Below the pieces are notes generated by a model. The model was given only the letters and a program-made list of their open reading frames with translations. It had not been told where the DNA came from and did not search any database. The position numbers and the translations under genes were made by a program. From the NCBI GenBank assembly GCA_020726505.1, contig JAHLEZ010000006.1, positions 2,976,001 to 3,040,000 of the forward strand: a DNA stretch of 64,000 bases, written 5' to 3'. Every line of letters starts with the position of its first letter. The first letter of the stretch is position 1. Shown here one piece after another: positions 21,850 through 34,700 of this stretch. The stretch comes from Leptodontidium sp. MPI-SDFR-AT-0119. Lineage: Eukaryota > Ascomycota > Leotiomycetes > Helotiales > Leptodontidiaceae.

Positions 21850-24800
21850 ACGACGACAATCGGAAAGACAGACTAAAGAGGCAAACTAATTAGACCTTAC
21901 GTCGGCGACTAATAAAAGAAGACGATTTGTATAATAATCGGAAAGACAGACCGGAGAGGTAAATTAATCGGACTTTACGTCGGCGATTAATAAAAGAAGA
22001 CGATTCGTACGATCTGAGGATTCACGGAACGTAAACACGACTTAATAACTTTTTATTAACCTTTATATAAAGAAGGACACGATAATTTTATTATTAGAGG
22101 TCACTTACTTATTAGATACGGAAGTATAAGGGGAACCCTTTAACCTTGCGAACGACGAGTATTAAACGCTTAAGCAAGTTAATAATTATATTACTTTAGC
22201 CCTCGTATAATACCGCTAAAAAGAGTTTTAGGACTATAGACTTTAGGAAGAATTTAAGGCTTTAAAAGATAAACGGAAGATACATTTATTATCGGATCTC
22301 GGGAAGCTATTAAAGATCTTCGTATATACCTCCTTAATTATAGAGTATAAGTACAAGAGTAAAGGGGGTCTATTTCGTATACTTAAACGTTAATAAATGT
22401 TTTAGAAGAGGAGGAACTACATAAGTGGACAGATTAAAATCGAAGGACTTATGCTTAATAGAAATCCTAAGGGCAAGACAAAAACCGGCAAGGTACTCCG
22501 ACTTTAACTATACGAAGTGAACTACTAACGAGACACGTTATTTCGGACAATTCTAGAGATTCTTTAATTATACGAACTCAAGAAGTAAAAGACTTACTCT
22601 TAGAGTTAATTCAAATAACTTAATAATAGGCTTAAACGTCTAAATAATATTTAAGTCCTCCGCCTTATATCGTTTTAAACGAGAATACAGTTAGTTTTAA
22701 CGGGACTTTGTATATAAATTTAGTAAAGTCTTTATTATTAGACAAAAGTTAAACAACTAAATAACGCTACTTAGCGTACGAACGTTTTAATCTTACGCCA
22801 CATTTAGTCTTAAATAATAACCTTTTAAGTCGGGATTAAGCCTACGAAACTATTAAACGACTACTAAAACAATATTTGTACGAAGATAATTTACTGACCT
22901 TAAGAGCTCCTCCGCCGGAATCGACCGTATTATATAAGTCTCGGACAATTATCTTAAACTTATAGTTATTAACGGACTTAATAAAGGTTTATAGTAACGA
23001 GAGTTAGAAGTACAGTGGAGAGTAATATAATATCTTAAATATTTGTCTCTAAGTCTTTTTCGACTATTATACGAAGATCGGAATCTTAAGTGACTAGTAC
23101 TACTTAGTATTCTCGATTATACTAAAAGGACGAGTAACGGATTTTTATTACGATAAGATTATAAGACGTTCGTACGATTTCCCTATAATAATTCGTATAA
23201 CTTAAAATCACTTTAAGACTAAGGAGAATTAATAAAAGTACTTGTCTGAGTAAAGAGAGACTATATTAATTTCTACGATTATAAAGAACTTAGAGAAGTC
23301 TCGGTTAAAATACTTAGAAATTATATTTAATTCTCTTTATATAGCGTAACGCGGCCTGTCGAGGGAATATTAAATAAAGTATAATCTTCGCGATTAAGTA
23401 CTAAACGTATACTATAAAGTAAAAGAGTATAGTCTAATATTATATAAGCTTATATAAATATTTAAAAGGCTATACATAGACTTACGGTCTGTAATTACTA
23501 TAGCCGTACGAACGAGGGAGGTTAACACTTACTTACAGAATCGTTTGTACGACTATAATTATAACTTAGTAAAAAGACAATTCTACGGGAAGGCACGACG
23601 ATTTCCGGATTGTATAATACTAAACTAGTTTTAAAAGAGGACTTTTTATTTAAGGAACCCTTTTAATAATCGTATAAATAAGAAATACATTATTTATAAG
23701 AAGGAAGGTTACTAGTTAATAGATTATCTAGAGGCAAAGTAGAAAGCCGCGTGGGCGAAGGTTAAGAATTACTTAATAATCGAGTTTAATAAATCCGAGG
23801 AAGTAACTCAGGCTTTCTTAAGCTCGTACGAAGATTTCCTAAGGGAATTTAATTATACAATAATAAAAGAAGTACTAGAGGATATAGAGGAATAGAAGGA
23901 CAAAGATAAACTAAAAGGATTCTTTATAAAGTACAGGGAAGTTAATAGACGATAAATAATTTAAGTTTTAAATGACGAATTAATAAAATACGCCTTTTTA
24001 TAACGAGACTTAATAAAGGATTTATATAAAGGCGAGGTATTTATTATTAAAGACAGATATTTGTCTAAAGTCTTCTAAGGGATTATATTAGATAGCGGTA
24101 CTGCCAGAATCTCTATTATAGGAAAATAATAAGTCTAAGCACTTCTAAAGCTTGACTCGTTACTAGAAGTTAATTATACGAGTAACTAAACGCATACGAT
24201 TCGATTTAACAAAGGAGTAACGGAATTAAAGGGATTAATACTCGTATAAATACTTATTAAGTAAGTGAAGTTCTAGATTATTCTAATAAATACCTCGTTC
24301 TTATTATATATTTAAGATATAGACTCCCTTAGTATACGATTAAATAACTTTTAGAATATTATAATTTAAAGAGATAAGAGAATTCTAATTATACGAAAAT
24401 AAGGACATCTATAAATAATAATTTATATAATAAAAGACACGTTTATATATTAACACTTCATAGAAATAGAGCTTAAGTAACTCTATTAACGCTTTAGACA
24501 TCCTTTAGTTAAGAAACTATACTACGTTCTTTAGCGAGTAAGACATAAGGAAACAAACCTTCGTACGATTAAGAAAATCTTAAAGTTCTGTGAATAATAT
24601 TAGCTTTATACGAAGAACTTAAGTCGATTTAGATTCTCTTTAAAAGACGATATCGAATTTAATTTCTCTATAATCGTGGATATTTTATATCTTTTAGGAG
24701 TAATAGTCCTTTAAGTAGTTAATAAGGTAACCGGCTTTAATACCGCTCGATTCCTAAAGGATAATTTAATAAAGACAATATAAATTACACTTCGTATATA

Positions 24801-25473
24801 TTAGATCAATACTTACTTTGGACCCCTAGATTACTTTATACATAATACTAGGACAAACTTCGTATTATTAGAATTTAAAGTAAATACTCGTATAATAAAC
24901 GTCGATATAAAGGAAGTCTTAGTCGAGGCACATTAGAGTGTCAAGAAGGTTAAATAGTATTACGCCCCTTTACGCCAATTATACGAGATTATCTAAGACG
25001 AGACGAGAAGAGAAAACCTAACAAAAGAAGTAGTCCTTTAAATAGCCGTAAAAGCCGTGAATAATACAACTAATTTAAACGGACTAATTCTAATACTTCT
25101 CGTTTTTGGAGTATATCTTAGACTTTCGTACGAAGACTTACTATCTGTGGATATACTTACTAGAATAAGGGCAGTTTAAATAGTAATAACAGAATTATAA
25201 AAGATTTAAGTTATATAAAAGATTAAAGATATTTAAAATATAAAGAACAGCTTTAATATTACTAAGACTGTACGACTTTTATTATAATCTTTAGTAAAAG
25301 TATAACGAGAGAAAAAGGGATAAATAAGCCTGTTTTCGTTATTATTAGTCACAAGGAAGGAGTGTGTTATTTAATTACCTTTAAGACTGACTTTCTTTTG
25401 TATAACGATAATTAAGCCGTTTTATATAGAAGAAATCGCCGAGGCCCTAGAAGACCGTGTACGATTAAACTAA
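21850..25473 (+). pseudogene. Copia D gag, protease and integrase, broken
   Basis: Read with Gln/Trp stops in one frame over long distances. Gag runs from about 21850. The protease motif LDSGTARISIIG lies at about 24085. The integrase zinc-binding region (HFIEIELK, RHPLVKKLYYVL) is near 24445, and its core includes VDILYLLGVIVL (about 24690) and GPLDYFIHNTRTNFV, where the second catalytic Asp of the HDxGTNF-type motif is now Asn. The C-terminal part has LNGLILILLVFGVYLRLSYE near 25080 and ends YIEEIAEALEDRVRLN at 25470, where Gypsy E interrupts it. Confidence 0.85.
21858..22013 (+). repeat. 78-bp tandem duplication in the start of Copia D gag
   Basis: Two adjacent copies (21858-21935 and 21936-22013) sharing AATCGGAAAGACAGAC and TAATAAAAGAAGACGATT. 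The period of 78 bp is 26 codons, so the duplication keeps the gag frame. Copies differ by transitions only, as far as I can read. Confidence 0.88.
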
Positions 25474-25753
25474 TGTGGTGGGGACAGCCCCTGATTTCTT
25501 TTGTCACATGACTGCGCTAGTCCTTTACATATATAAGGAGCCAACACTTGACTACAGAACGTTAAGAACGTAACACTAAATATATTCTATTTATTAGAAC
25601 CTTTTCCCTCCCCTCCTTTGCCGATTCGTACTCTCTAGATATGTGATATCTTTAGATTTAATTAATCTATTATTTATAAAGCTTAGAATCTCCTCTAGTG
25701 GCTCGCTATATACTACCCTCTTATTGTGTAAATTAGGGTTTGTCCCTCTTATA
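25474..25753 (+). repeat. Left LTR of Gypsy E
   Basis: Aligns along its whole length with 40451-40730. It ends CCCTCTTATA where the right copy has CCCTCCCACA, that is, C/T transitions. Confidence 0.93.
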
Positions 25754-28700
25754 TATTTTTAGTGACTTACGTAAGGAGTAAATTATTACTAGAGGAGGAA
25801 CTAAGTAAGTATAATAGTAAGGCCCCTATATACTAATTTATATAAGGAGAGTCAGGAAAAACGATAATTATCTGAACTAAGGGAGCTATTTAATTAGTTA
25901 TCTCTTAGCCCTTAAGGCAAAACGACAAATATAAAGAATACAGACCTTTAACTTAAGGAGAATAAAGACTACTAAGGAACTAAGGAAAGTTATAAAGTGG
26001 GAGCACTTATAGTACTAGAAAATCTATCTCCCTTAAGCCACTGTTCTGATTTCATTATTCTAAGACATAGTGCCTGGCCACTTCGCACTAGTTTCTATTC
26101 TTAGTAAAGGTTCTAGTGTTTTTAAACGTAATTAATATTTTTTAAACGCTAAGAAAAGTCGAGACTCTATAACAGAACTAAAATTAACATATTAGAGGCT
26201 TAAGCAGAGTACTGGCGAGCTTATATTTCGGAGTATTCAGTGAGACATAAAACTTCCAGGCTAGTCTAAAGCCTAAGTAACTTACGCTAAGTGTTAATCT
26301 CCTTACTTTGTTTTCTTATTATATTTACTTTTATTATTTTTATAATTTTCGTGTATAAGCCTTAAACTTTAGGGCGTATTTGTTTTAATTTAGTAGTTAT
26401 TAACGTTCGCTAAGGGCTAACTAAAGAGCACGGCCCTAAACCTTCATTAAGAGTTATTAATATTCATCTCGCTTTAAGGTAAGCGAGAGCTTATATACTT
26501 TCTGTTTTAGGGGAGGGGGTTTCCTTTATATTTCTTTAATAATTAATACACCGTATTCTTAGTTACTTTCTTATATTTCAATCGACGACACTATTAACTT
26601 ACCTTACTACGACCTTCTTATAATAATACACGATATCGAATAACAGAAACATTAACTATAGCTATAGTAACCTTAAGATAAGTAGGTTTAGTAATATTAT
26701 AATGCCCCCCGGCTTTATTTTGACAGGAGTAACTCCTCTGTTTAGACCTAAAATCACTATTAGGCTAAGCCTTAATACTTTTATACTCTCTGAAGACACT
26801 ACTTTTTAAACCTCGGAGACTTCTTAAAAGAGGAATAAGGGAAAGAAAGAAAAGTAAGGGACTAATAGCTCTAATTTTATTAATCTTATAAGATTACACT
26901 AATACTCTAGCCTTACCTTTACTATAGACGACTTAAAGAACCTGAAAATCCATCTTAGTTAGCTTATACTTATCGCCGGAACCCTAAATGCCCTTATCTT
27001 TAATAGAATCAATGTCAGCAACTACTTCCGGATTCTCGATCGATACTTTATAACTTATATAGTCACTAGTAATTAAGTCAAGAAAGAATAAGTTACTAAG
27101 TACGCTACTTAAGCTTATATATAGACTATTCAGAAGCTTTTAAGCTTTAAAGAGGGTAGTTATATTAACTTTAAGGATACTATAATCCAGGAGTACTAGC
27201 GTAATAATACAGAGCGTCGCTTACATACTAATAGTTATCTTGACCGACTTAAGTATGACTTCAAGACTCTTGTAAGGGACGGCGAGCCTACTCCCGAATA
27301 GTGCCGCGACTTCCTCCGAGTATTTAGAGAGGTTATTATTAACTATATTAACTATAGTAACTTCACTAATAAGTAAGCCTCTATAAGATTTATCTTCTCT
27401 CTTCCTTAGAATCTACGAACTAAAGTTATACGGGCTACTTCTAAGAATAATAAAACCTTAAATATTAATAATATAAACTTATTTAGAAAGGTCTACTTTA
27501 TTATAAAGGCCTACTTTAACTCCGAAAGGGAACTAAGCGCTATTACTAAAGAATAAGGCATCACTGACTGAGTATGGAGTAATACTAATAGTATTAACTT
27601 ATTTACTAAGCGCTTTATACCTTAGTTAACGACTTATATTATTCCGCCTCATAATAGTAGACTAGTACCCCCGGCACTAGTCTAACTTTATTAACTATAA
27701 GGACAACTCCGCACGGGACGAGATTTCTAAAGTACTAAAGTAATAAGACAAAGAGCTATTTATACTTAATTTCCTTCTTACTTTAAAGAAAGTTACTAAG
27801 AACTTAAGTAAGATTAACATAAGAGATTTAGATTTTATTACTAAAGGATTAGAATATATAAGGATTCTCGGAGTAATAGTTCAAAGAGCCTCTAATATTA
27901 ACTTCACCGCTAAGGTCAATATGTTTATATTTTTTAAAGAGGCCTAAAAGTAAGTTACCGTCAACTATAATATAGTAAGTTCAAGTTCCTTGGGGTATAA
28001 CAAACGTGCCAGGGATAATCATAATTGCCGCTAATATATAAATTAATACTAACTAGGCATAAGACCTTAAGAGTATTATAGTTACATAAACTAATATTAT
28101 AACTATAAGAAATAGATTAGTCTTAGTATTATCCACGAAGCCGACGATACTAATTACATTTACATTAGCTTATAGTAAGAGGGAAAGAAGTCATACTTCG
28201 TCTAGTTTCCCTTAGACAAAAGGTCTAAAAGACATTATATTTTAACGCGAGTCTTAAACACCTTATATGACTTTAACCTTAAGAGACGAACTAAAGTAGT
28301 TAAAGAACTCTTTAAGGCAAGAAAAGAAGCTGCGCTTATTAAGGAAAAGGGAGATAAGGGGGCACAATCTCCGACTGTTCTTATTATAAGTTGTATTAAG
28401 CTTATTAAAGAACTTACAAGGGACCTTAACTCAGATATTATTAGTCAATAAGACTACACTAAATACTAATCAGCACAGATCCAAAATTTACTAGCGTATA
28501 ACACTAATAGTACTAATTCTAAAGTTATAATAGCTCCGGTCGAGACTAGATAGTAAAAGGGAGCACTTAAACAAAAGTTATATAAGACTTTAGACAAACT
28601 CTAAGAGAAGATTAAGTCTTAATTTACTTATAATAAACTAAAAGCACCCCGCGATGTTAAAGAACTAGTCAAGTTTATTAATACTATAGACGTTAACAGC

Positions 28701-28764
28701 CTAGCGGAGACTAAAATAACACTATAATAGATTCTAGCCTACAATAAGTTTAAAGTCTCTGACC
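25754..28764 (+). pseudogene. Gypsy E 5' region and gag, broken
   Basis: 25754-26037 is readable as a decayed frame with stops at Gln/Trp sites. 26040-26750 has no recognisable coding content. From about 26790 a gag-like frame runs, for example RRTKVVKELFKARKEAALI near 28280 and QKLYKTLDKL with KAPRDVKELVKFINTIDV near 28570-28690. It breaks at the hAT insertion site (28765). Confidence 0.65.
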
Positions 28765-28772
28765 TGAGTACG

Positions 28773-31750
28773 CAGAGTGTTCGATAAGCCACCTGGCTGA
28801 TAAGTCAGCCAATCAGCTGAGAGATTATTATAAGTCAGTCAGCTCAGCCCTAGCCCTAAGTCAATTAGTTAATATATTCTCAGCTGATCTTTGGCTAATA
28901 AGCTGAGGGGTATTTTATTAGTCTTTATAGGGTCAGTTTAGGTAGGGGGGATAATGTTGATTTAGTGTCTCGGTTAACGATTTAACGAGCCCCGGGGCGG
29001 AATAACCCTCTCTAATAGGCCAAAATTAGGCGGTGAAACGCGGCAGGATATAGAAAAGCTTACCTTCAGCATCGTAGGCACATCACTGGTAATTACAGTC
29101 AGAATTGCCATCAAAATCATGTCTCGCAACACCTCACCTATTGTAATCGATAGAGCTACTCCTAGAGCAGTTGAAGTATCACCTGCGGACTCTACTCCTA
29201 ATATATTTAGCCGTATAATGTCGGTTTCTAGTACTTCGGCATCACCGGCTCTAGCAGCTCTTACATCTCTTCGTGATCTTTGCCAGCGACCTCCACGAGT
29301 ATATAACGAGTTATATAACCCTTATAAGCCTGAAAGTAATACTTTACCGGCAGACTATTCTCCTTACGTTAACGGTCAGCTATTGTTTAATAATAGAGAA
29401 GTTGATATTCGGAAAATGCCCCGGGGAAAGTCTCTTGCCCCCGCAAGTAAGAAAGCAAAGAAGTCTTAGGTGTGGGAGTTAGGATACACTTTTATTAATC
29501 TTGCTCACCCTAAGAAACATCAATATTAGGCGTGTAAAGGCTATAAGTTGCGGAAACGTTAATTAAGAGATATGAACCTAAACTGATAATACTAAGTCAT
29601 TACGACTAGCGATTTTCACGACACAAAGAGTACGTCTTTAATAGTAACAGTCTCAAGAACGTAGAGAAACACTTATTATATCACTATTACTTAAACGAAG
29701 GAGGTGATATATAGCGAATAGAGGCTACAAGACAACCTGCGCAAGCGTCTAGGATTGTAGATGGTGATCCAAACCGTGTTATTCCCTTCCGACAAAAGGA
29801 ATTCAAGAACGCCTTCCTGAAATAGGTTATCTTAGATAATGTAAAAGCACGAAAAGTAGCGTCAAAACACCTCAAAAGAATGTTCCGGATAGCTAACGAA
29901 GAAGTAATCAATGCTTTGCCCGATATAACTTCAACTGTAAGAGTTTGGATTAAGGAGATGTTCGAGCACTTTAAACTAAAGCTAATTGCAGAGGTTACTA
30001 CGGCCAAATCAAAGATCTCTTTTAGTTTCGACGGCTAAGGAAGTAAAAGAGACAAAATTAGTATTATAACTTTAGTTCTTCACTTTATTAACGGAAAAAG
30101 ACAGATAGTAACACGCCTTACTGGCCTACTAAAGCTTCTAAACCACGGGAAAACAGGAATTAGTAAATGCTCCTACTTTTCTTATATATAAAGCTAACTT
30201 TTGTAAAGCAAGTATTAGTCCTCTTACCTCTCTTGAATCGATTCGGAATCACCTCTACGAACCTGGGGTATTTTGTCCTTGACAATGCTCTTAATAACGA
30301 TATAACACTCGTCGAGCTTGCTAAAACACTTAAATTCGACCTTAAACAGAAGAGATTACGTTATATAAGACACATCTTTAACCTTATCGTAGAGGCCTAT
30401 CTTTTCGGTTAAGACAGTGCGAGCTTTGAGAAGGAATATAAGGCGGTAAGAGCACCGGCGCGACGACAACTTTAGAGACAACGCGGAGAGCTTAGAAAGC
30501 TATATAACTTAGTGGCGCATATTATGGCCTCTAGAAAACGTACTGAGTTATTTGGAAATCTACAAGAGGAATAGAATGAAGGTAAAGCTATTAACCATAG
30601 TTTGAAGCTAGTTTTAGACGGAGGAATACGTTAGAACGCGTCGTACGCTATGGTCACTCGAGCACTCCTTCTCCGGCTAGCTCTCGATCAATACGCTGCA
30701 AAGCTGAGAGTCTCAAAAGACGACTTAGACGTGGAAACCTACCAAGAAGACTACCTTGACGATAAAGAATAAGAGACTTTAGAGCTTATCTCTACACAGC
30801 TTTAACCTCTCTTTTCTATTACTAAATCTCTTGAAGGAAACGCCAAGTTAACAGAAGGAGTAAGAAAACTATCGCATGGCGCGTTATAGGAGGTCTTACC
30901 TGCCTTTGAAGTGTTACTTTCTCACTTTGAGAGTCTCGAGCAGAGAGCACGGAATAGCGACTTCAACGAACGTATACAACAGTCGATTACCTTGGCCTAG
31001 GGGAAGACAAAAGAGTACTACGTCAAAACCGATGTTTCCGTGGCCTAGCAGGCGTCTCTAGTGCTTCACCCTCGTTAGAAATGAGCATATTTTGAGAATA
31101 AATAGACTGGTGCAGAGGCTCGATTTGTGCGGGAGGGAAAGGCAAAGCTGAAGGCTCTCTGGCAGAGCGACTACAAGTCTGAGCCTACTATACGGCGGGA
31201 GACAGTCTCTCTAGAGCCTGCGGAGCCAGTTGACTACTTAGAGGCCATGCTTAATGGATTGGCACCTGTGGAGGCTGAACTTAGGCGTTCTTTAAGCCGG
31301 AGAGACCAATTAGCATAGTACTTAGAAGAGCCTACAGAGATTACGAATCCTCTAGAGTACTAGAAAAAGAAAGAGGCTCAATGGCCACAGTTAGCTGCCA
31401 TGGCCTTTGACTTCTTAGTTGTCCCTGCCATGAGCTCTAAGTGCGAGCGTGTTTTTTCCTCCTGTTTAAAGCAAATAACTCCAGAAGTTTCTTAGTTATT
31501 AAGAGAGATATTATAGTACAGGGAATGTTTGAAAAATTGGGAGCACCGTAACGCTATCGATATTATGAGTTGTTACAATATAGTTTGGCTAGGAATATAA
31601 TCTTTTTTGGCTTCATTTTTTACCCCTGTAGCTTATTAGTAGCTAATTAGTTACTTAGTTAAGTCAGTCAGTTAGTGATTTATATATAAGTCAATTAGTT
31701 GAGAAATCTGGCCAGCTGATGGCTGACTGATTGGCTTATCGAACACTCTG
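28773..31750 (+). mobile_element. hAT DNA transposon, nested in Gypsy E
   Basis: A 2978-bp element with perfect 19-bp terminal inverted repeats (CAGAGTGTTCGATAAGCCA at 28773-28791 and its complement at 31732-31750) and a perfect 8-bp duplication TGAGTACG (28765-28772, 31751-31758), the size diagnostic of hAT. CAGCTGA/TCAGCTG-like and TAAGTCAG-like motifs repeat just inside both ends. It keeps more CA/TG than its surroundings. Confidence 0.97.
29119..31600 (+). pseudogene. hAT transposase with BED zinc finger and C-terminal dimerisation domain, inactivated
   Basis: ATG at 29119 opens 116 codons (MSRNTSPIVIDRATPRAVEV onward) to TAG 29467-29469. The frame continues into a BED-type finger (VWELGYTFINLAHPKKHQY, then CKGYKLRKR with one Cys now Tyr). 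The RNase-H-like core follows with KISFSFDG (about 30015) and, after an apparent frameshift near 30170, GYFVLDNALNNDITLVELAK (about 30268) and RHIFNLIVEAYLFG (about 30370). The C-terminal hAT dimerisation region reads AAMAFDFLVVPAMSSKCERV with FSS (31396-31470), ending near 31600. Stops fall at Gln and Trp positions. Original length would be roughly 800 residues, normal for the superfamily. Confidence 0.92.
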
Positions 31751-31758
31751 TGAGTACG

Positions 31759-34700
31759 AAAACGATATTTACTACGACACTAAAAACACCTTTTAAAATA
31801 TCACTTACTAGTAATATAATAAGAAAGAGAGCTTCGAAGTCTGAGGCACTAGTAATACTATCGGCTATCCCTAGACTTATATCTTGTATAGTGTTATCCT
31901 AAAGTCCTCGCGTGTAAGAGGCGTTGACTCAGAATAGTTATAGGCTTAATAATATCTTAGACAAATTATTCGCATAAAAGGAGCTTCCTAGAAACCTTAC
32001 ACTAAGAGAAATTATAGTCCTTATAGACCTGCCTAAAGTATCTCGTCTTTCTACTAGAACAATTGACCGACGTATATAAAAGGAATTAATCGCTAATATT
32101 AGTACCTTAGAGTTTGAAGAACTAGAGTTAATAACTAAGGAAGATATTATTATATATTAAAAACCACTTCACGGCACTTCATATACTCTTCTAAACCTCT
32201 ATACTACTAATGTTTCTATAACTACGAACTATAAATAACGACTTGAGGAAATTAAACGGGAAGGCCTTAAGTTAAAGTATAAGTATTAAAAAGAGCGTAT
32301 TATAACTCACAGCTCTATCTTAAGAAATCTACTAGCAGTAAAGTTTAGAACATAATAAAGACGCTAGCGACTTTAATTGTTTATATAATAAGAAGCTCTT
32401 ATTAATAACTTAGTACTATAGCTTATAATTAGCGCTATCCCAGTCTTTAGTTTAATCTTTATAGTATTACTTGGAACTATAATGTTACTTAGTAAGTGTA
32501 TCTTTAGGAACTTTTTAACGAAACGTACTCGCGCTTAAGAACTATTATATGCTAAAGTAGCCTTACTAGGGACAATAGTTGAGACAGGAAACTTATACTT
32601 CTCGCTAGTACTAAAGGTTGTTGTCACTATGCCTAGCCGAATTAAGGTCACCGATGTCAGAGTTACCCTTAATATAGGAGCTGAAGTTAGTTGTATGACA
32701 CTTAAAGTAATTACTCTCTTAGAGCTCCTTATTATTAGAAGTTAGACTATAGCTCTGAAAACAATCACCGGAGTTAAGTCCTGATTTATTAGTTTTATTG
32801 ACAATGTTACGGTTATTATAGGCAATTATATTATTAATAATAGATTTTATATTATAGACGCCCTTAATATAAAGGTTATTTTAGGCTTTTTATTCTTTTA
32901 TAAAGCTAGAGTATTATTCTGTTATCTTAGAGACTATAATAGAGGCATTATACTGGCTTAGTTTTGGGATTAGCGATTAAGAGACGTTATTACAGTCAAA
33001 ACTAATAATACTATAGAGGATATTAAGGACACTAAAGCTCTTTAAGAAGAAAATAGGATAGGCATAATCTTTTTAGAGTAAACGGACTCTAAAGATAGTT
33101 ACGAAGAAGAAGACTTCTCAGGAAAAGAGTAACTAACTACATATCGAGCGCTACTGTTAGTGCCTTAGAATACTTAATTAACCCCTCACAATATAACCCT
33201 TAATTATTAAAGCTTAAGGGCAAGCTTTATAAAGGGGGGGACGAAGCGGTGCTAAGTGATAATAATAAAGGCAATACTATTCTTATCGAGTACTTAGAAA
33301 GAGAGTTTTACGTCCCGAAATTAATACTTAATGATTTTTAGTAAAAGGCAATCTTAGATATATTCTCGGAGGAGAAGTTAATTACGGAACTATTCTTTCC
33401 TAGAGCTTTTAAAGCTAATTCTTTAACTAAAGCCACGCCTACCTTTAAATAAACAAAGAACTATGACGATCTCCCGATTAAGAACCCCTTTCAGAGCACT
33501 TAAAATACTACTACTTAGATTAATACTATATACAAATCGAAAGCTAAGAAAGTCTAGTTAGTTAATAAAGCCGACCTTATAGGCGACCCCCCGGGAGGGA
33601 GAGATAATTAGTATAAGAGATTAAAAGACAGAGGGACTAAGCAAGAATAATTAGGGAAATATTAAGATTTATTACTACTACGCTTTATTAATATACCCCG
33701 TAACTCCCGACTTACGCCGGAGAGACTAGCTAAACTTAACGTCAGGAAGCTGTTACAACCTAAAGAGAGAGCTCTCTTCGATGAAATAATAATTAATAAA
33801 GAAGGAGTTATAACGTTTAACTAGCCCGAATATAGTAAATTCTATAAAGATATCTCTCCCTTAGTTATTATTAAGACTATTAAGTATAAAACTTAATAAG
33901 CCCCTAACTTTCTATTACTACAAGCTTTAGTCCCGGAAGTCACGAAGATAGTGTAAGAGCGTCTTAATAAGGGTGTTTTTAAGCTTTCTAAAGGCCTATA
34001 CCGAAATGCTTAATTTTTAATAAAAAAGAAGGAATTTAGAAAATATAGACTTATTAATTTAACTACTATATTAAATGCCGTTATATAAAGGGATATTAAT
34101 CTTTTACCTTTAGTAAATAAGTTCTCTAAAGAATTCGCCAGTTATTACGTCGTTAGCCTCGTTAACTTATACTCCGGCTATAATTAATAAACTCTCTATA
34201 AGTCTAGCTAAGACATAACTGCCTTCTATATTTTGAATATAAGTTTAGTCAAGAATATAACTCTCTCTTAAAGTACTATAAACTCTATTATTTAGTTTAT
34301 TAAAACGATTACTTATATACTAAAGCTATTAATTCTTAGTGTGTTTATATTATTCTTAGATAATATAAGAGTTAAAGGACTATATATAGACTATAACTAA
34401 GAAGAAGCTTGTCCTAGAATCTGAAGATTTATCTTAGAATATATTTAAAACCTCAACAAGACGTTAAAACGTTTAAAGAGAGTAAGTGTTACTATTAGAC
34501 TAAAGTCTTAGTTTTGTTTAAATAGTATAAACATTATGGGATACACTTATAACTTTAAAAGGAGAGAACCTTCGGCGAGACACTTAGTTAAGATTAAGAA
34601 CTAGAACTTACTAAGTAACTTACTAAGTAACTTAATAGAAGTTAAGGCATTCCTAAGCCTTATTATTTACTTCCAAATTTAGATTAAAAACTTCCGACTA

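Noticed and set aside
21858..22013. CRISPR-like repeat array
   Set aside because: Only two contiguous 78-bp units without spacers, inside a eukaryotic retrotransposon gag.
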